A stretch of 64,000 nt of DNA from Photobacterium angustum (GTDB lineage: Bacteria > Pseudomonadota > Gammaproteobacteria > Enterobacterales > Vibrionaceae): assembly GCF_003026365.1 (NCBI RefSeq), contig NZ_PYOM01000002.1, forward strand, positions 248,001-312,000, written 5' to 3'. The notes below the pieces were generated by a model. The model worked only from the letters and a program-made list of their open reading frames with translations, made no database searches and was not told where the DNA came from. Position 1 is the first letter of the stretch. Each line of letters begins with the position of its first letter. Below, in pieces: positions 37,441 through 47,209 of the stretch. Both the position numbers and the translations under genes were made by a program.

Positions 37441-40107
37441 ATGCTATCTATCATTGAGCAAATTAAACAAGGCAAGTTGTGGGATTTCCACGGCGGTATT
37501 CATCCTGCTGAAAATAAAAAAATCTCGAATCAAGCACCTATCGTTAGTGCTGGCATTCCACAAGAACTCGTTTTACCACTTAAGCAGCATATTGGTTCTA
37601 AAGGTGACATTATTGTTGCTGTTGGCGACAAAGTGCAAAAAGGTCAAGCACTGACACAAGGTGACATTGCAATGTGTGTCCCTGTTCATGCGCCTACATC
37701 TGGCACAGTAATAGCCATTGAACAACGTACTACTGCTCACCCTTCAGGTTTAAGTGATTTATGTATCGTTCTTCACCCAGATCACACTGATACGTGGGGT
37801 GAGAAAAAAACATATGCCGATTATCAAGATCGTGATCCCGCAGAATTGATCGAAACAATCCGTTTAAGCGGTATCGCTGGATTAGGTGGTGCTGGTTTCC
37901 CTACCGCAAGAAAACTTCAAGGCGGTTTAGGTAATGTTGATATTTTAATTATTAACGCGGCTGAGTGTGAGCCATATATTACTGCCGATGACCGACTCAT
38001 GCGTGATTATGCTGAAGAAGTGATCGAAGGGGTTCGTATCCTTCGACATATTATTAGCCCAAAGCTAACAATCATCGGTATTGAAGATAACAAACCTGAA
38101 GCGATTAAAGCCCTTGAGCAGCATGTCACCGAAGCAGACAACATTCTGATCCGTGTTGTACCAACAAAATATCCATCAGGTAGCTCAAAACAGTTAGTTA
38201 AAATCCTAACAGGCAGAGAAGTACCAAGTCAGTCACGTTCAACTTCTGTTGGCGTTATCATGCAAAACATAGGTACTGCTTTTGCAATTAAGCGCGCTAT
38301 TATCGACGGTGAACCACTGATTGAGCGTGTTGTTACACTAACTGGTGAAGCCTTTAAGAAACGTGGTAATGTTTTTGCCATGTTAGGTACACCGATTGCC
38401 TACTTGTTAGATAAGTTTGGCTATAAAGCCGATAAAAAACATCCTCGTGTGATCATTGGTGGATCGTTAATGGGATTTACCCTCCCGCATTCCAATGTGC
38501 CGATCACCAAAATAACAAACTGTATTTTGGCACCAAAACGCAAAGAACTCCCATTACATACCTATGAAATGGCATGTATCCGTTGTTCTGCTTGTGCAGA
38601 TGTTTGCCCATCATCATTGCTCCCACAGCAATTACAATGGTACGCCAAGGATCAAAATTACGACAAGTGCGAAGAATATAATCTAAAAGATTGTATTGAA
38701 TGCGGCGCCTGTGCGTATGTCTGTCCAAGTGAGATCCCTCTTGTTCAGTACTATCGCCAAGCAAAAGCTGAGATCTGGGCGCGTAGCCAAGATGAAATGA
38801 ACGCAGAACGAGCTCGTCAACGCTTTGAAGCAAAACAAGCACGCATGGAGCGTGATAAGGCTGAACGTGAAAACCGCTTTAAAAAAGCTGCTGATTCTCG
38901 TCGTGATGAAATGGCAAAAACTGGGGGTGATGATGCAGTCGCAGCTGCTATTGCCCGCGTAAAAGCCAAACAAGCAGCAGCCGCTAAAACAGATACAGCT
39001 GAAGTGAAACCTGCTGTTGCAGCAGCGATTGCAAAAGCAAAAGCAAAACAAGCAGCTTCAGCACAAGGTGCAACTTCAGAGAGCCTGCCAGATAACAGTG
39101 AAATGGCGAAATTACGTGAAGAGCGAAAACGTCAAGCTCGTGAACGTAAGGCTGAAAAAGAAGCTACAGCAAATAACCAACCTGTAGCTGAAAATGACAA
39201 TAAAAAAGATGCTGTCGCAGCCGCCGTGGCTCGCGCTAAAGCAAGAAAAGCTGCGCAACAATCAGGTACACAAGCTGAAGTTGAAGCTGAAAACTTTGAT
39301 CCTAAAAAAGCCGCTGTTGCTGCTGCCGTCGCTCGTGCTAAAGCAAGAAAAGCCGCACAACAAACAGAAACACAAGCTGAATCAACACCAGAATCTGTGG
39401 TTGAAGCTGAAAACGTTGATCCTAAAAAAGCCGCTGTTGCTGCTGCCGTCGCTCGCGCTAAAGCAAGAAAAGCCGCACAACAAGCAGAGGCACAAGCTGA
39501 ATCAACACCGAAACCTGTAGATGAAGCTGAAAACATTGATCCGAAAAAAGCCGCTGTTGCTGCTGCCGTCGCTCGCGCTAAAGCAAGAAAAGTGGCACAA
39601 CAAGCAGAGGCACAAGCTGAATCATCATCGGAACCTGCAGTTGAAGCTGAAAACGTTGATCCGAAAAAAGCCGCTGTTGCTGCTGCCGTCGCTCGCGCTA
39701 AAGCAAGAAAAGCCGCACAACAAGCTGAATCAGCATCGGAACCTGTAGTTGAAACTGAAAACGTTGATCCGAAAAAAGCCACTGTTGCTGCTGCCGTCGC
39801 TCGTGCTAAAGCAAGAGAAGCCGCACAACAAGCAGAGGCACAAGCTGAATCATCATCGGAACCTGTTGTTGAAGCTGAAAACGTTGATCCCAAAAAAGCA
39901 GCTGTTGCTGCTGCCGTTGCTCGTGCTAAAGCAAGAAAAGCCGCACAACAAGCAGAGGCACAAGCTGAATCATCATCGGAATCTCTAGATGAAGCTGAAA
40001 ACGTAGATCCGAAAAAAGCTGCTGTTGCTGCTGCCGTCGCTCGCGCTAAAGCAAGAAAAGCGGCAAAGCAAGCCGCCAAAGAACAACAAAACATTGAGGA
40101 AGATTAA
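37441..40107 (+). CDS. rnfC: Rnf complex NADH-binding subunit RnfC with extended repeat tail
   Basis: RnfC carries the FMN/NADH site and two 4Fe-4S clusters of the Rnf complex. The core, to about residue 450, is typical: [28 protein letters not shown]-type flavin region, [20 protein letters not shown] and [21 protein letters not shown]. After that comes a long charged helix and then an Ala/Lys/Arg-rich tail of about 400 residues, with about eight good copies of [22 protein letters not shown] and two weaker ones before them. Such tails exist in RnfC of other gammaproteobacteria but vary in length. The tail's role is unknown. It abuts rnfB and rnfD. Confidence 0.96.
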   Translation: MLSIIEQIKQGKLWDFHGGIHPAENKKISNQAPIVSAGIPQELVLPLKQHIGSKGDIIVAVGDKVQKGQALTQGDIAMCVPVHAPTSGTVIAIEQRTTAHPSGLSDLCIVLHPDHTDTWGEKKTYADYQDRDPAELIETIRLSGIAGLGGAGFPTARKLQGGLGNVDILIINAAECEPYITADDRLMRDYAEEVIEGVRILRHIISPKLTIIGIEDNKPEAIKALEQHVTEADNILIRVVPTKYPSGSSKQLVKILTGREVPSQSRSTSVGVIMQNIGTAFAIKRAIIDGEPLIERVVTLTGEAFKKRGNVFAMLGTPIAYLLDKFGYKADKKHPRVIIGGSLMGFTLPHSNVPITKITNCILAPKRKELPLHTYEMACIRCSACADVCPSSLLPQQLQWYAKDQNYDKCEEYNLKDCIECGACAYVCPSEIPLVQYYRQAKAEIWARSQDEMNAERARQRFEAKQARMERDKAERENRFKKAADSRRDEMAKTGGDDAVAAAIARVKAKQAAAAKTDTAEVKPAVAAAIAKAKAKQAASAQGATSESLPDNSEMAKLREERKRQARERKAEKEATANNQPVAENDNKKDAVAAAVARAKARKAAQQSGTQAEVEAENFDPKKAAVAAAVARAKARKAAQQTETQAESTPESVVEAENVDPKKAAVAAAVARAKARKAAQQAEAQAESTPKPVDEAENIDPKKAAVAAAVARAKARKVAQQAEAQAESSSEPAVEAENVDPKKAAVAAAVARAKARKAAQQAESASEPVVETENVDPKKATVAAAVARAKAREAAQQAEAQAESSSEPVVEAENVDPKKAAVAAAVARAKARKAAQQAEAQAESSSESLDEAENVDPKKAAVAAAVARAKARKAAKQAAKEQQNIEED
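39205..40070 (+). repeat. 120-bp tandem repeats encoding the RnfC tail
   Basis: The unit (about 40 codons) recurs with an exact 120-bp period from about 39300 to 39660, then with units of 108-120 bp to about 40070. Within each unit the stretch GCTGTTGCTGCTGCCGTCGC is nearly invariant and the Glu/Ser-rich linker varies. Recent expansion by slippage or unequal recombination is likely, so copy number should vary between strains. Confidence 0.9.
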
Positions 40108-40109
40108 CC

Positions 40110-41156
40110 GTGGCGTTTAATATTGCCAGTTCACCCCATGACCATAACCGCCGAAGCACCAGCGCTATTATGCGTACAGTTATATTATGCTCGGTATTTG
40201 GCGTTATTGCTCAATGCTACTTCTTTGGTTTCGGTACTCTGATCCAAATTGTATTAGCATCTATATCTGCAATCATATTTGAAGCTATTATTGTAAAACT
40301 GCGTAAACGTCCAGTTGTACCTTATTTAAGAGATAACACAGCCCTGCTTACTGGCGTATTAATTGGTTTATCAATCCCACCATTAGCACCTTGGTGGTTG
40401 ACTGTTATTGGTGTGTTCTTTGCTATAGTCATTGCAAAACACCTTTATGGCGGTATTGGACAAAACCTATTTAACCCCGCGATGATTGCTTATGTCGTAC
40501 TACTAATTTCATTCCCAGTACAGATGACAACGTGGTTACCACCAGCATCATTGAGTGCTCAACCAGCCAACTTTATGGATAGTATTTATGCAATCTTTAC
40601 TGGCTTTACTCAAGATGGATTTAGTGTTCCGCAACTGAAAATGTCAGTTGATGGTTACACGATGGCAACACCGCTAGATACTCTAAAAACATCGTTACAC
40701 ACAGGCTTTACAACAGCTGAAACAATGGCAAAACCTGTTTACGGTGCGATTGCGGGTATTGGCTGGGAATGGATTAATATGGGCTTCCTTGTTGGTGGTT
40801 TAATCTTATTAAAGCTTCGTGTTATTCAATGGCATATCCCTGTTGCTATGCTAACGTCACTATTTTTGATCAGTAGTCTTGTTTACATTGTGCACCCTGA
40901 TACGACTGGTTCTCCATTGTTCCACCTATTTTCTGGTGCAACCATGTTAGGTGCTTTCTTTATTGCCACCGATCCGGTAACAGCATCAACAACGGTAAAA
41001 GGCCGTTTAATATTTGGTGGCTTTATCGGTGTCATGATTTATCTGATCCGTACATGGGGTGGATTCCCAGATGGCGTTGCCTTTGCCGTTTTACTTGGTA
41101 ACTTATGTGTACCACTTATTGATTACTACACTCGTCCTCGTACTTACGGGCACTAA
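40110..41156 (+). CDS. rnfD: Rnf complex subunit RnfD
   Basis: This 348-residue membrane protein has about nine or ten helices and the [20 protein letters not shown] segment, whose Thr is covalently linked to FMN in the family. It is related to NqrB and probably forms part of the ion path with RnfA and RnfE. It begins two bases after rnfC. Confidence 0.96.
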   Translation: MAFNIASSPHDHNRRSTSAIMRTVILCSVFGVIAQCYFFGFGTLIQIVLASISAIIFEAIIVKLRKRPVVPYLRDNTALLTGVLIGLSIPPLAPWWLTVIGVFFAIVIAKHLYGGIGQNLFNPAMIAYVVLLISFPVQMTTWLPPASLSAQPANFMDSIYAIFTGFTQDGFSVPQLKMSVDGYTMATPLDTLKTSLHTGFTTAETMAKPVYGAIAGIGWEWINMGFLVGGLILLKLRVIQWHIPVAMLTSLFLISSLVYIVHPDTTGSPLFHLFSGATMLGAFFIATDPVTASTTVKGRLIFGGFIGVMIYLIRTWGGFPDGVAFAVLLGNLCVPLIDYYTRPRTYGH

Positions 41157-41170
41157 TTAAGAGAACAGCC

Positions 41171-41803
41171 ATGTTTAATGCAATGAAAAAAAACGGTGCT
41201 ATTCTTGCAATTTTTGCGTGTTTAGCGACAGCGCTAGTAGCCCTGACTAACTACCTAACGGAAGATCGTATAGCAGAACAGCAGCGCCTACAGTTACTGG
41301 ATACTTTAAACCAAGTGATTCCCGTAGCAAACCACGACAACTTACTCTACAAAAGTTGTACTTTAGTTAGAGATCATAAGCGGTTAGGTACATTAGCTCA
41401 GATGCCAGCTTATATTGCTAAAAAAGATAATAAGCCTGTTGGTGTAGCTATTGAAGGTATCGCCCCTGACGGTTATAGCGGCGCAATTAAAATTATTGTT
41501 GGTTTAGACATGAAAGGCGTGATCACTGGCGTTCGTGTATTACAACAAAACGAAACACCAGGATTGGGTGATAAAATTGAAGCCACTGTTAGTAACTGGA
41601 TTTACAGCTTTAATGGTAAGCGTGTAAATGGGGATAACGACCCATCATTTAAAGTGCGTAAAGATGGTGGTGAGTTTGATCAATTCACAGGTGCGACTAT
41701 AACACCACGAGCAGTCGTCAAAGCAGTGAAAAATATTTCGTTATACTGGGATCAAAACCAGGATAAAATCATCAACCAACCACTTGATTGTGCAGGTGAG
41801 TGA
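41171..41803 (+). CDS. rnfG: Rnf complex subunit RnfG
   Basis: This 210-residue protein has one N-terminal membrane helix and a periplasmic FMN-binding domain. The sequence [15 protein letters not shown] contains the Thr that carries covalent FMN (SGAT/TGAT motif), and [10 protein letters not shown] is also typical. GAGAACAG precedes the ATG. The stop overlaps the upstream region of rnfE, which starts one base later. Confidence 0.96.
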   Translation: MFNAMKKNGAILAIFACLATALVALTNYLTEDRIAEQQRLQLLDTLNQVIPVANHDNLLYKSCTLVRDHKRLGTLAQMPAYIAKKDNKPVGVAIEGIAPDGYSGAIKIIVGLDMKGVITGVRVLQQNETPGLGDKIEATVSNWIYSFNGKRVNGDNDPSFKVRKDGGEFDQFTGATITPRAVVKAVKNISLYWDQNQDKIINQPLDCAGE

Positions 41804-41804
41804 T

Positions 41805-42503
41805 ATGACAACTAATAAAGAATTGATGACAAATGGCCTATGGTCAAATAACCCGGCAGTTGTTCAACTGCTTGGTCTTTGCCCTTTACTTGCCGTTTCA
41901 TCAACAGTGACAAATGCTTTAGGTTTGGGGCTTGCGACGACTTTAGTACTGATAGGCTCAAACTTAATTGTGTCTTTAATTCGTCACTGGGTACCCACTG
42001 AGATCCGTATTCCAGTATTTGTTATGATCATTGCCTCACTCGTAACCTGCGTACAGTTATTGATGAATGCATTTACTTTTGGTTTATACAAGTCATTAGG
42101 GATCTTCATCGCCTTGATTGTAACCAACTGTATTATCATTGGTCGTGCTGAAGCCTTTGCCTCTAAAAATGCGCCATTACCAGCAGTACTCGATGGTTTA
42201 TGGATGGGGTTAGGCATGACATCTGCGCTATTCATTCTTGGCGCAATGCGAGAATTATTGAGTAAAGGAACCTTGTTCGATGGTGCTGATCGACTACTAG
42301 GTAGCTGGGCATCAGTCTTACGAATCCAAGTATTCCATTTTGATTCAGGGTTCTTACTTGCAATGTTACCACCGGGTGCCTTTCTTGGTGTCGGTTTAAT
42401 GATTGCAGCCAAAAATGTGATTGATAAACGCCGTCAACAAAAACAACCTAAAGAAGAATCAAAGCCAACGGTTGAACGTGCTCGCGTTACTACCGTAGAC
42501 TAA
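41805..42503 (+). CDS. rnfE: Rnf complex subunit RnfE
   Basis: This is a 232-residue membrane protein homologous to RnfA and arranged inverted to it in the complex. Motifs: [38 protein letters not shown] and [19 protein letters not shown] use the ATG at 41805 ([13 protein letters not shown]), with AGGTGAG upstream. A longer frame from 41784 overlaps rnfG and is not supported. It is the last Rnf gene before a terminator; nth follows. Confidence 0.96.
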   Translation: MTTNKELMTNGLWSNNPAVVQLLGLCPLLAVSSTVTNALGLGLATTLVLIGSNLIVSLIRHWVPTEIRIPVFVMIIASLVTCVQLLMNAFTFGLYKSLGIFIALIVTNCIIIGRAEAFASKNAPLPAVLDGLWMGLGMTSALFILGAMRELLSKGTLFDGADRLLGSWASVLRIQVFHFDSGFLLAMLPPGAFLGVGLMIAAKNVIDKRRQQKQPKEESKPTVERARVTTVD

Positions 42504-42508
42504 AGAGT

Positions 42509-42546
42509 AAACCCAATAAGTATCATGCTTATTGGGTTTCTTTTTA
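42509..42546 (+). terminator. Terminator of the rnf operon
   Basis: AAACCCAATAAG pairs with CTTATTGGGTTT around a seven-base loop and is followed by TCTTTTT. nth, which often shares a transcript with rnf, may therefore be partly separate here. Confidence 0.85.
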
Positions 42547-42655
42547 TTACATATCGCGACAAAATAATGGAATAGTAAAATGCTTAATTGCAACGACAGA
42601 TGCTCACTCTGTCACTCCCTACTTATATTGCAATAAGCCTTATTTGGAATAGAAA

Positions 42656-43291
42656 ATGAATAATCAAAAACGCGTCCAAATTCTTGAACGTTTACGCGCT
42701 GAAAACCCACACCCTGAAACAGAGCTTCATTGGAGCACGCCTTTCGAGTTATTGATTGCGGTATTACTCTCGGCCCAAGCCACCGATGTCAGCGTAAATA
42801 AAGCAACCGACAAGCTTTATCCTGTTGCAAATACCCCCCAAGCTATTTACGACTTAGGCGTTGACGGCGTAAAAGAATATATAAAAACTATTGGGTTATT
42901 TAATTCTAAAGCAGAAAATGTCATTAAAACCTGCCGGATTCTCTTAGATAAACATAACGGTGAGATCCCAGAAAACCGTGAAGCATTAGAAGCACTACCG
43001 GGGGTTGGTCGAAAGACAGCAAATGTTGTTTTAAATACGGCATTTGGCTGGCCGACTATTGCAGTGGATACTCATATATTCCGAGTTTGTAATCGAACTA
43101 AATTTGCAATGGGGAAAAATGTCGATCAAGTTGAAGAGAAACTATTAAAGGTTGTGCCAAAAGAATTTAAAGTTGATGTTCACCATTGGCTAATATTACA
43201 CGGACGCTATACCTGCATTGCGAGAAAGCCGCGCTGTGGCAGCTGCCTAATAGAGGATCTCTGCGAATACAAAGATAAGGTAGACATCTGA
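42656..43291 (+). CDS. nth: Endonuclease III
   Basis: Nth is a DNA glycosylase/AP lyase that removes oxidised pyrimidines in base-excision repair. At 211 residues it keeps the helix-hairpin-helix LPGVGRKTA with catalytic Lys120, Asp138 in VDTH, and four iron-sulfur cysteines (187, 194, 197, 203; C-X6-C-X2-C-X5-C), at the same numbers as E. coli. It lies downstream of rnf, a conserved order. Confidence 0.97.
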   Translation: MNNQKRVQILERLRAENPHPETELHWSTPFELLIAVLLSAQATDVSVNKATDKLYPVANTPQAIYDLGVDGVKEYIKTIGLFNSKAENVIKTCRILLDKHNGEIPENREALEALPGVGRKTANVVLNTAFGWPTIAVDTHIFRVCNRTKFAMGKNVDQVEEKLLKVVPKEFKVDVHHWLILHGRYTCIARKPRCGSCLIEDLCEYKDKVDI

Positions 43292-43313
43292 TTAATAAAA
43301 GATTTAATTCAAT

Positions 43314-43341
43314 AAAAAAGGAGCTTAATCGCTCCTTTTCG
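43314..43341. terminator. Bidirectional terminator (nth / 43358 gene)
   Basis: AAAAAGGAGC pairs with GCTCCTTTT around TTAATC, between two converging genes. Confidence 0.85.
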
Positions 43342-43357
43342 TTTCTAATATTAGCAA

Positions 43358-43807
43358 TTAAAGTGGTTCACAATTTACTTTAAAGCCATATGCTTTACGC
43401 TTTTCTGCCATTTGTTGCGCACCTTCACCTAACTTGGCAAACATCTCATTACGTTCTTCCGCTGAGGGTTTATCAGTACTCGCATCAATCGCTTGTTGCA
43501 ATTCCACTCGAGCTTTATCTTTATCATCCATCAAATAACTATTTTGTGCTAAAGCAATATAAGCCAAACTACGACCTAATGGTGTCGCTGTATGACCTAA
43601 CGCTTCGAGTTCTGCCGTTGCACCAGATTCACAGGCTTCTAGCTTGCCAATTGCTTTTGATACTGGCGCTAAATCAGCGCTCACCACTTCTTTTAATACT
43701 TTCTTAGTTGTTTCATTCGCCGCTTTTTCAGTAAATTTACCCACACTAAAAATACCCACACCTACCGCAACCAATACAACAACAGCTATTAAAACAACTT
43801 TATTCAT
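43358..43807 (-). CDS. Membrane-anchored hypothetical protein (149 residues)
   Basis: An N-terminal hydrophobic segment (residues 4-24, KVVLIAVVVLVAVGVGIFSV) has no clear cleavage site, so it is probably a membrane anchor. The rest is helical and hydrophilic, with LAYIALAQNSYLMDDKDKARVELQQAI, a TPR-like pattern. Two Cys residues (in LEACES and VNCEPL) might form a disulfide in the periplasm. I do not recognise a named family. Confidence 0.75.
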   Translation of the reverse strand: MNKVVLIAVVVLVAVGVGIFSVGKFTEKAANETTKKVLKEVVSADLAPVSKAIGKLEACESGATAELEALGHTATPLGRSLAYIALAQNSYLMDDKDKARVELQQAIDASTDKPSAEERNEMFAKLGEGAQQMAEKRKAYGFKVNCEPL

Positions 43808-43930
43808 AACGAAAATCCTTATCTAAACAATGTAAATCATAACCAAAAACCATAAATTCTTTGTTAACTAATCATCAAATTCATAATTTCAAAGCTAAAA
43901 ATTCATTAATATCCATACAAAAACACGGTT

Positions 43931-43953
43931 GATAATGATAATAATTATCATTA
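43931..43953 (+). promoter_or_regulatory. Fur box upstream of sodA
   Basis: GATAATGATAATAATTATC and the bases after it are a near-perfect Fur operator (consensus GATAATGATAATCATTATC), 35-57 bp upstream of the sodA start. It predicts repression of sodA when iron is plentiful. Confidence 0.9.
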
Positions 43954-43987
43954 ATATCTAGTTAACGTTTTTTACTAGTTATAATTT

Positions 43988-44602
43988 ATGAAACATTTAT
44001 TCCCAGAACTACCCTATGACTTCAATGCATTAGAACCTTATCTTGATGCAAGAACTGTTGAGATCCACTATAGCAAACACCATAGAGGTTATTTTGATAA
44101 GTTTATGGCTGCGATTGAAAATACAGATCTCAATAACCAGCCCATTGAAACCATTTTAAGCAATATATCTCAATACCCTGCTGCAGTTCGTAATAATGGT
44201 GGTGGTTTCTATAATCACAACCTCTATTGGCAATGCATGTCACCCGAAGGCGTTCGCCATCCATCAGGTTTACTTGCAGAAGCAATTAATGCACATTTTG
44301 AAAGTTTTACTAAGTTCAAAGAGACATTTTCAACATTAGCTGCCAATCATTTTGGTGCAGGGTTTATTTGGCTCTCTGTCGTAGATGGACGCCTTGAGAT
44401 CTCGGCAACGCCGAACCAAGACAACCCGTTAATGGATACGGTAACAATACAAGGTACTCCAATTCTTGCGCTCGATGTATGGGAACATGCTTACTACTTG
44501 AGTTACCAAAACGTCCGTCCTGATTACATTGACGCATGGTGGCACTTAGTCGATTGGGAACAAGTTGAGATAAACTACCTTAGCGCGTTACAAGCTTTCT
44601 AA
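43988..44602 (+). CDS. sodA: Manganese superoxide dismutase
   Basis: This 204-residue enzyme dismutates superoxide. Metal ligands are His27, His77 (FYNHNLYW), Asp162 and His166 (DVWEHAYYL). NQDNPLM, with Gln143, and GGGFYNH are the Mn-type markers, in contrast to the Fe enzyme at 50.9 kb. A strong Fur box upstream means it should be made when iron is short. That fits a switch from SodB to SodA. A DUF2753 gene follows 34 bp later and is probably cotranscribed. Confidence 0.95.
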   Translation: MKHLFPELPYDFNALEPYLDARTVEIHYSKHHRGYFDKFMAAIENTDLNNQPIETILSNISQYPAAVRNNGGGFYNHNLYWQCMSPEGVRHPSGLLAEAINAHFESFTKFKETFSTLAANHFGAGFIWLSVVDGRLEISATPNQDNPLMDTVTIQGTPILALDVWEHAYYLSYQNVRPDYIDAWWHLVDWEQVEINYLSALQAF

Positions 44603-44636
44603 CCGCAAAGCAATACCACTTACAAAGGATAATGAC

Positions 44637-45080
44637 ATGGATATTTCAGAGTGGGAAAGACACACCTTAATGGCTGATGATGCTAAGACTAACAATAACC
44701 CTTTGATGTCTATTGTTCATTATCAACTCGCGCTATCTATTGCTCAGGAAATCACGGCAGATTCAACTGACACCGAGCAACTAACGGATCTCTTAACGAT
44801 GAAAGTCGTTTCTTGCCATAATCTTGCTAATTTTTGGCGACAACATGGCGATTCAGACTACGAGTTAAAATATTTACAACTTGCCTCTGAACAAGTTATT
44901 GCATTAATCCCACAGTGCAAACAAACGCAATGCCATAGCTATATAAATTCTTTGGGGTGTTGCCAATCGGCATTGGTTGGCTTTTTAAAACGACACCCCA
45001 ACCCTGCTATTGCTAATCAAGTAAAAGCCATTAACAACTATTCAAGTTGTGAACTAATTGCCTCCTTTAAACTGCATTAA
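44637..45080 (+). CDS. DUF2753 family protein
   Basis: A 147-residue soluble protein that matches, as I recall, the Vibrionaceae-specific DUF2753 family (MDISEWERHTLMA..., ELKYLQLASEQVIALIPQC, HSYINSLGCCQSALVGFLKRHPNP). The helical layout looks TPR-like, and it has seven Cys, several in a short stretch, so metal or redox sensitivity is possible. AAAGGA precedes the ATG. It sits just behind Fur-controlled sodA, so it is probably iron-regulated. Its function is unknown. Confidence 0.8.
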   Translation: MDISEWERHTLMADDAKTNNNPLMSIVHYQLALSIAQEITADSTDTEQLTDLLTMKVVSCHNLANFWRQHGDSDYELKYLQLASEQVIALIPQCKQTQCHSYINSLGCCQSALVGFLKRHPNPAIANQVKAINNYSSCELIASFKLH

Positions 45081-45085
45081 TAAAA

Positions 45086-45124
45086 ATAAGGCTCGTTACA
45101 TCATTCGATAATAACGAGCCTTAT
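45086..45124. terminator. Bidirectional terminator (DUF2753 / motY)
   Basis: AAGGCTCGTTA pairs with TAACGAGCCTT around a loop of about 12 bases, between converging genes. Confidence 0.85.
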
Positions 45125-45147
45125 CCCATCCAGTTTCCCATTCGTGA

Positions 45148-46041
45148 TTAATAAATCGGACTTTGTCCTAATGAAATCACAACTCGACGATTTAAATTTC
45201 GTCCCATAGGGGTTGAGTTATCAGCAATAGGACGTCTCTTACCGTAGGCTTCCACTTGAACACGCTCGGCAGGTAATCCTAATGATTGAAAATATTGACG
45301 TAGTTTTTCCGCTCGTCGCTCTGACATCTCTTGGCTTTCTGTAGTACCGGCAATCGAGTCATTAAACGCAGCAACTAAAACCAAATCAATATCGTCAGAA
45401 TAACGAACAAAGTCGGCAATTTGAGCAAGACGTTGTTGCGAAATTTTATTTAATGTGTCGCTATTTTCACTATAGTGAAGGACAGAAAATGCGATATCTT
45501 CAAATCCATAGGGTAATAGTTTACTCAGACATTGGCTAAATGATTGATAACCTTTTTGAAACGCAACGGCGGATAATCCAACCTCTAATAAGCGGTTTTG
45601 TCGCTGCCAATCTTGATACATAAATGTAGGATTTCGCCCATCTTCTAATTCAGCAAGCATATTCCACACCGTTTTCCCTTGAATATAGCCATCAAACTGC
45701 TTAAAAAATTTAAGTCGTGTCATGGTATTTGCTGAATCACCAGGCATCCAACGAGCAGGCATAGAAGTTAGACGGACGTTTCGTGTTTCTCCCATCGGAC
45801 GATACATTTTTAATTCAAAGGCAACAGATTGTTTTTTGCTAGAACGTGCTACGAACTCACCGTCACCATAGCCCGGTATATGATGTGACAAACGACACTC
45901 GAGCGGCGTATCAACAATAACATTCCACTGTGATTGATTAGGCGACGCGATATATTGCTTCCCAGCCCAACTTGGCAATGAAAACAATAAAATCAATATA
46001 TACAATGACCTAGGCCATTTTTTAAAAATAAGAAATGTCAT
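45148..46041 (-). CDS. motY: Sodium-driven flagellar motor protein MotY
   Basis: MotY is part of the T-ring under the basal body and holds PomB stators in the sodium-driven polar flagellum. This 297-residue protein has a signal peptide, an N-terminal MotY domain (QYIASPNQSQWNVIVDTPLECRL, KMYRPMGETRNV) and a C-terminal OmpA-type peptidoglycan-binding domain (LVLVAAFNDSIAGTTESQEMSERRAEKL, GKRRPIADN, NRRVVISLG). It closely follows Vibrio MotY. It stands alone, away from other flagellar genes, as in vibrios. Confidence 0.96.
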   Translation of the reverse strand: MTFLIFKKWPRSLYILILLFSLPSWAGKQYIASPNQSQWNVIVDTPLECRLSHHIPGYGDGEFVARSSKKQSVAFELKMYRPMGETRNVRLTSMPARWMPGDSANTMTRLKFFKQFDGYIQGKTVWNMLAELEDGRNPTFMYQDWQRQNRLLEVGLSAVAFQKGYQSFSQCLSKLLPYGFEDIAFSVLHYSENSDTLNKISQQRLAQIADFVRYSDDIDLVLVAAFNDSIAGTTESQEMSERRAEKLRQYFQSLGLPAERVQVEAYGKRRPIADNSTPMGRNLNRRVVISLGQSPIY

Positions 46042-46268
46042 TATCCAAATATCTTAATCTAACGTCTCGAAATATAAAGGCTGACTTTTAATTGATACTA
46101 ATTAAACCTCTCTTTATATCGACCATAACATCCATTGCTTTAACAATTCAGAACCCGTTTCACATTAAGAAAAAGAGGCAGACCATTTTTGTTTATACAT
46201 CAGATCAAATTGGTATCAAGAGATGGATCTGACATAATGGCCCATTCCTTTATTTTGACAGCAGTGTT

Positions 46269-46934
46269 ATGAGCCAAGATAACGAATTCAATACATTAAA
46301 AAGTCGCTTTCGCGGCTACTTTCCCGTCGTCATTGATGTAGAAACCGCGGGATTTAACGCTAAAACAGATGCATTACTTGAAATTTGCGCCGTTACATTA
46401 CAAATGGATGAAGATGGATGGCTAAAGCCAGCAACAACAATCCACTTCCATGTATCTCCTTTTGAAGGCGCGATTTTACATAAAGAAGCTTTGGACTTTA
46501 ATGGGATCCGTGACCCTTTTAGTCCACTACGTGGTGCGGTATCTGAAGAGCACGCTTTAAAAGAAATCTATAAGCAGATCCGTAAAGAACAAAGAGCCTC
46601 TGATTGTTCTCGCGCTATAATGGTTGCGCACAATGCAACGTTTGATCACAGCTTTGTTATGGCGGCATCTGAACGTGCAAAATTAAAGCGTAACCCTTTC
46701 CACCCGTTTGCAACTTTTGATACCGCTGCATTAAGTGGGCTTGCATTTGGTCAAACGGTATTGGCGAAAGCATGCCAAACGGCAAATATCCCATTTGACA
46801 ATCGTGAAGCACATTCAGCGCTGTATGATACAGAACGTACCGCTGAGCTATTTTGTGAGATAGTTAACAAATGGAAAAAATTAGGTGGCTGGCCTTTAAT
46901 GGCACCTCAAACAGAAGAAAGTGACAATAACTAA
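46269..46934 (+). CDS. rnt: Ribonuclease T
   Basis: RNase T is a DEDD-type 3'-5' exoribonuclease that trims tRNA and 5S/23S rRNA ends. This 221-residue protein has [21 protein letters not shown] (first Asp/Glu pair), [12 protein letters not shown] (second Asp) and [14 protein letters not shown] (catalytic His and final Asp). It is intact and of normal length. It is divergent from motY. Confidence 0.96.
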   Translation: MSQDNEFNTLKSRFRGYFPVVIDVETAGFNAKTDALLEICAVTLQMDEDGWLKPATTIHFHVSPFEGAILHKEALDFNGIRDPFSPLRGAVSEEHALKEIYKQIRKEQRASDCSRAIMVAHNATFDHSFVMAASERAKLKRNPFHPFATFDTAALSGLAFGQTVLAKACQTANIPFDNREAHSALYDTERTAELFCEIVNKWKKLGGWPLMAPQTEESDNN

Positions 46935-46968
46935 TTCAATCTATCTCAAATATAAATAAATTCACTGA

Positions 46969-46997
46969 TAAGCTCATATTTTATATGAGCTTTTTTT
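46969..46997 (+). terminator. Terminator of rnt
   Basis: AAGCTCATAT pairs with ATATGAGCTT around TTT, followed by a T-run. Confidence 0.85.
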
Positions 46998-47209
46998 AAT
47001 ATGTTTCTTATTTCTAAATATTTAAATTAAACGTTTTAAACACTTACTACAAAACCATGCTAAATAATTGGAACTAAAGTATTAATTTTTGTGATTACAA
47101 AAATTTAACATTTATTTAAACACCTCTATACTCTTTCTGTACTTTACATTTTGTTTTTCCTACATGGATGAATAAGAAGCTAAACAATAACTTACAGAGA
47201 GGCAGTATA

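Noticed and set aside
39132..40094. 320-codon antisense ORF opposite the rnfC repeats
   Set aside because: It is a by-product of the repetitive Ala/Lys codons of rnfC. The translation is a low-complexity Ala/Ser/Cys/Phe repeat without start signals.
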